Below are positions 63,901 through 64,000 of a stretch of 64,000 nt of DNA, piece by piece (position 1 is the stretch's first letter; each line of letters opens with the position of its first letter). This stretch comes from Argyresthia goedartella (Eukaryota > Arthropoda > Insecta > Lepidoptera > Argyresthiidae): contig OX463818.1 in assembly GCA_949825045.1 (NCBI GenBank), positions 35,666,906-35,730,905 on the forward strand, read 5' to 3'. A program made the translations under genes and the position numbers. Below the pieces are notes generated by a model. That model made no database searches. It worked only from the letters and a program-made list of their open reading frames with translations, and had not been told where the DNA came from.

Positions 63901-64000
63901 CTGCCCTCATATTATGTTTCTCAAATAATAGACTAAAGCGGAATAGTGACCGTATTCCCGTACGCTAAGGCCGAATTGCACCAGTATTTTTTTAAAAGCC

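Overview
The window looks like repeat-dense, AT-rich intergenic DNA from a moth or butterfly (Lepidoptera). I recognise no intact host protein-coding gene, no intact cellular tRNA and no rRNA. The lepidopteran assignment rests on several independent signals: tRNA-derived SINEs ending in a TTTGGGGCTAGATCAATG tail, the dispersed element with ACCGGTCAAGTGCGAGTC at one end and GGTACGGAACCCTA plus GTCTGTCYGTC runs at the other, several jockey/CR1-like LINE lineages, and mariner relics. Family names such as LINE A or SINE-1 are labels for use within this window only.

Layout: 0-9 kb holds the cysteine-rich end of a piggyBac-like transposase, two decayed mariner pieces, and LINE A copy 1 (456-codon RT ORF) inserted in an R1 repeat. 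10-18 kb holds a perfect 21-bp minisatellite (11 units), a decayed DDE transposase, two full-length MITE-1 copies, and LINE G, whose RT reading frame carries ten in-frame copies of a 15-bp unit and which sits inside a MITE-2. 22.4-23.4 kb is a 134-bp tandem satellite with dimer structure. 24-25.4 kb is a decayed LINE with endonuclease and RT traces. 26-28.4 kb has two SINE-1 copies, the second split by a 1.8-kb two-LTR element with 257-bp LTRs and a 5-bp target duplication. 29-32 kb has a MITE-2, a DIRS-type RNase H relic and a LINE C 3' end. 36-45 kb has further SINEs, LINE 3' ends, a mariner pseudogene with its D(34)D pair visible, and many hairpins. 47-50.3 kb has a fold-back MITE composite and a minus-strand LINE A carrying a SINE. 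52-62 kb is the most heavily nested part, with LINE A inside LINE B (12-bp target duplication) and LINE A inside an older opposite-strand LINE A.

The genes do not work together as a pathway; the window is a record of successive insertions. The most unusual pattern is a series of about ten perfect or near-perfect inverted repeats (arms roughly 11-36 bp, loops 0-8 nt) scattered over the window. In at least two cases one arm is ancestral transposon sequence and the other is a new inverted copy, which points to template-switch (snap-back) mutation. A second recurring theme is conserved 3' ends shared between different retroelements. I could not run any search, so all family names come from motifs read by eye.
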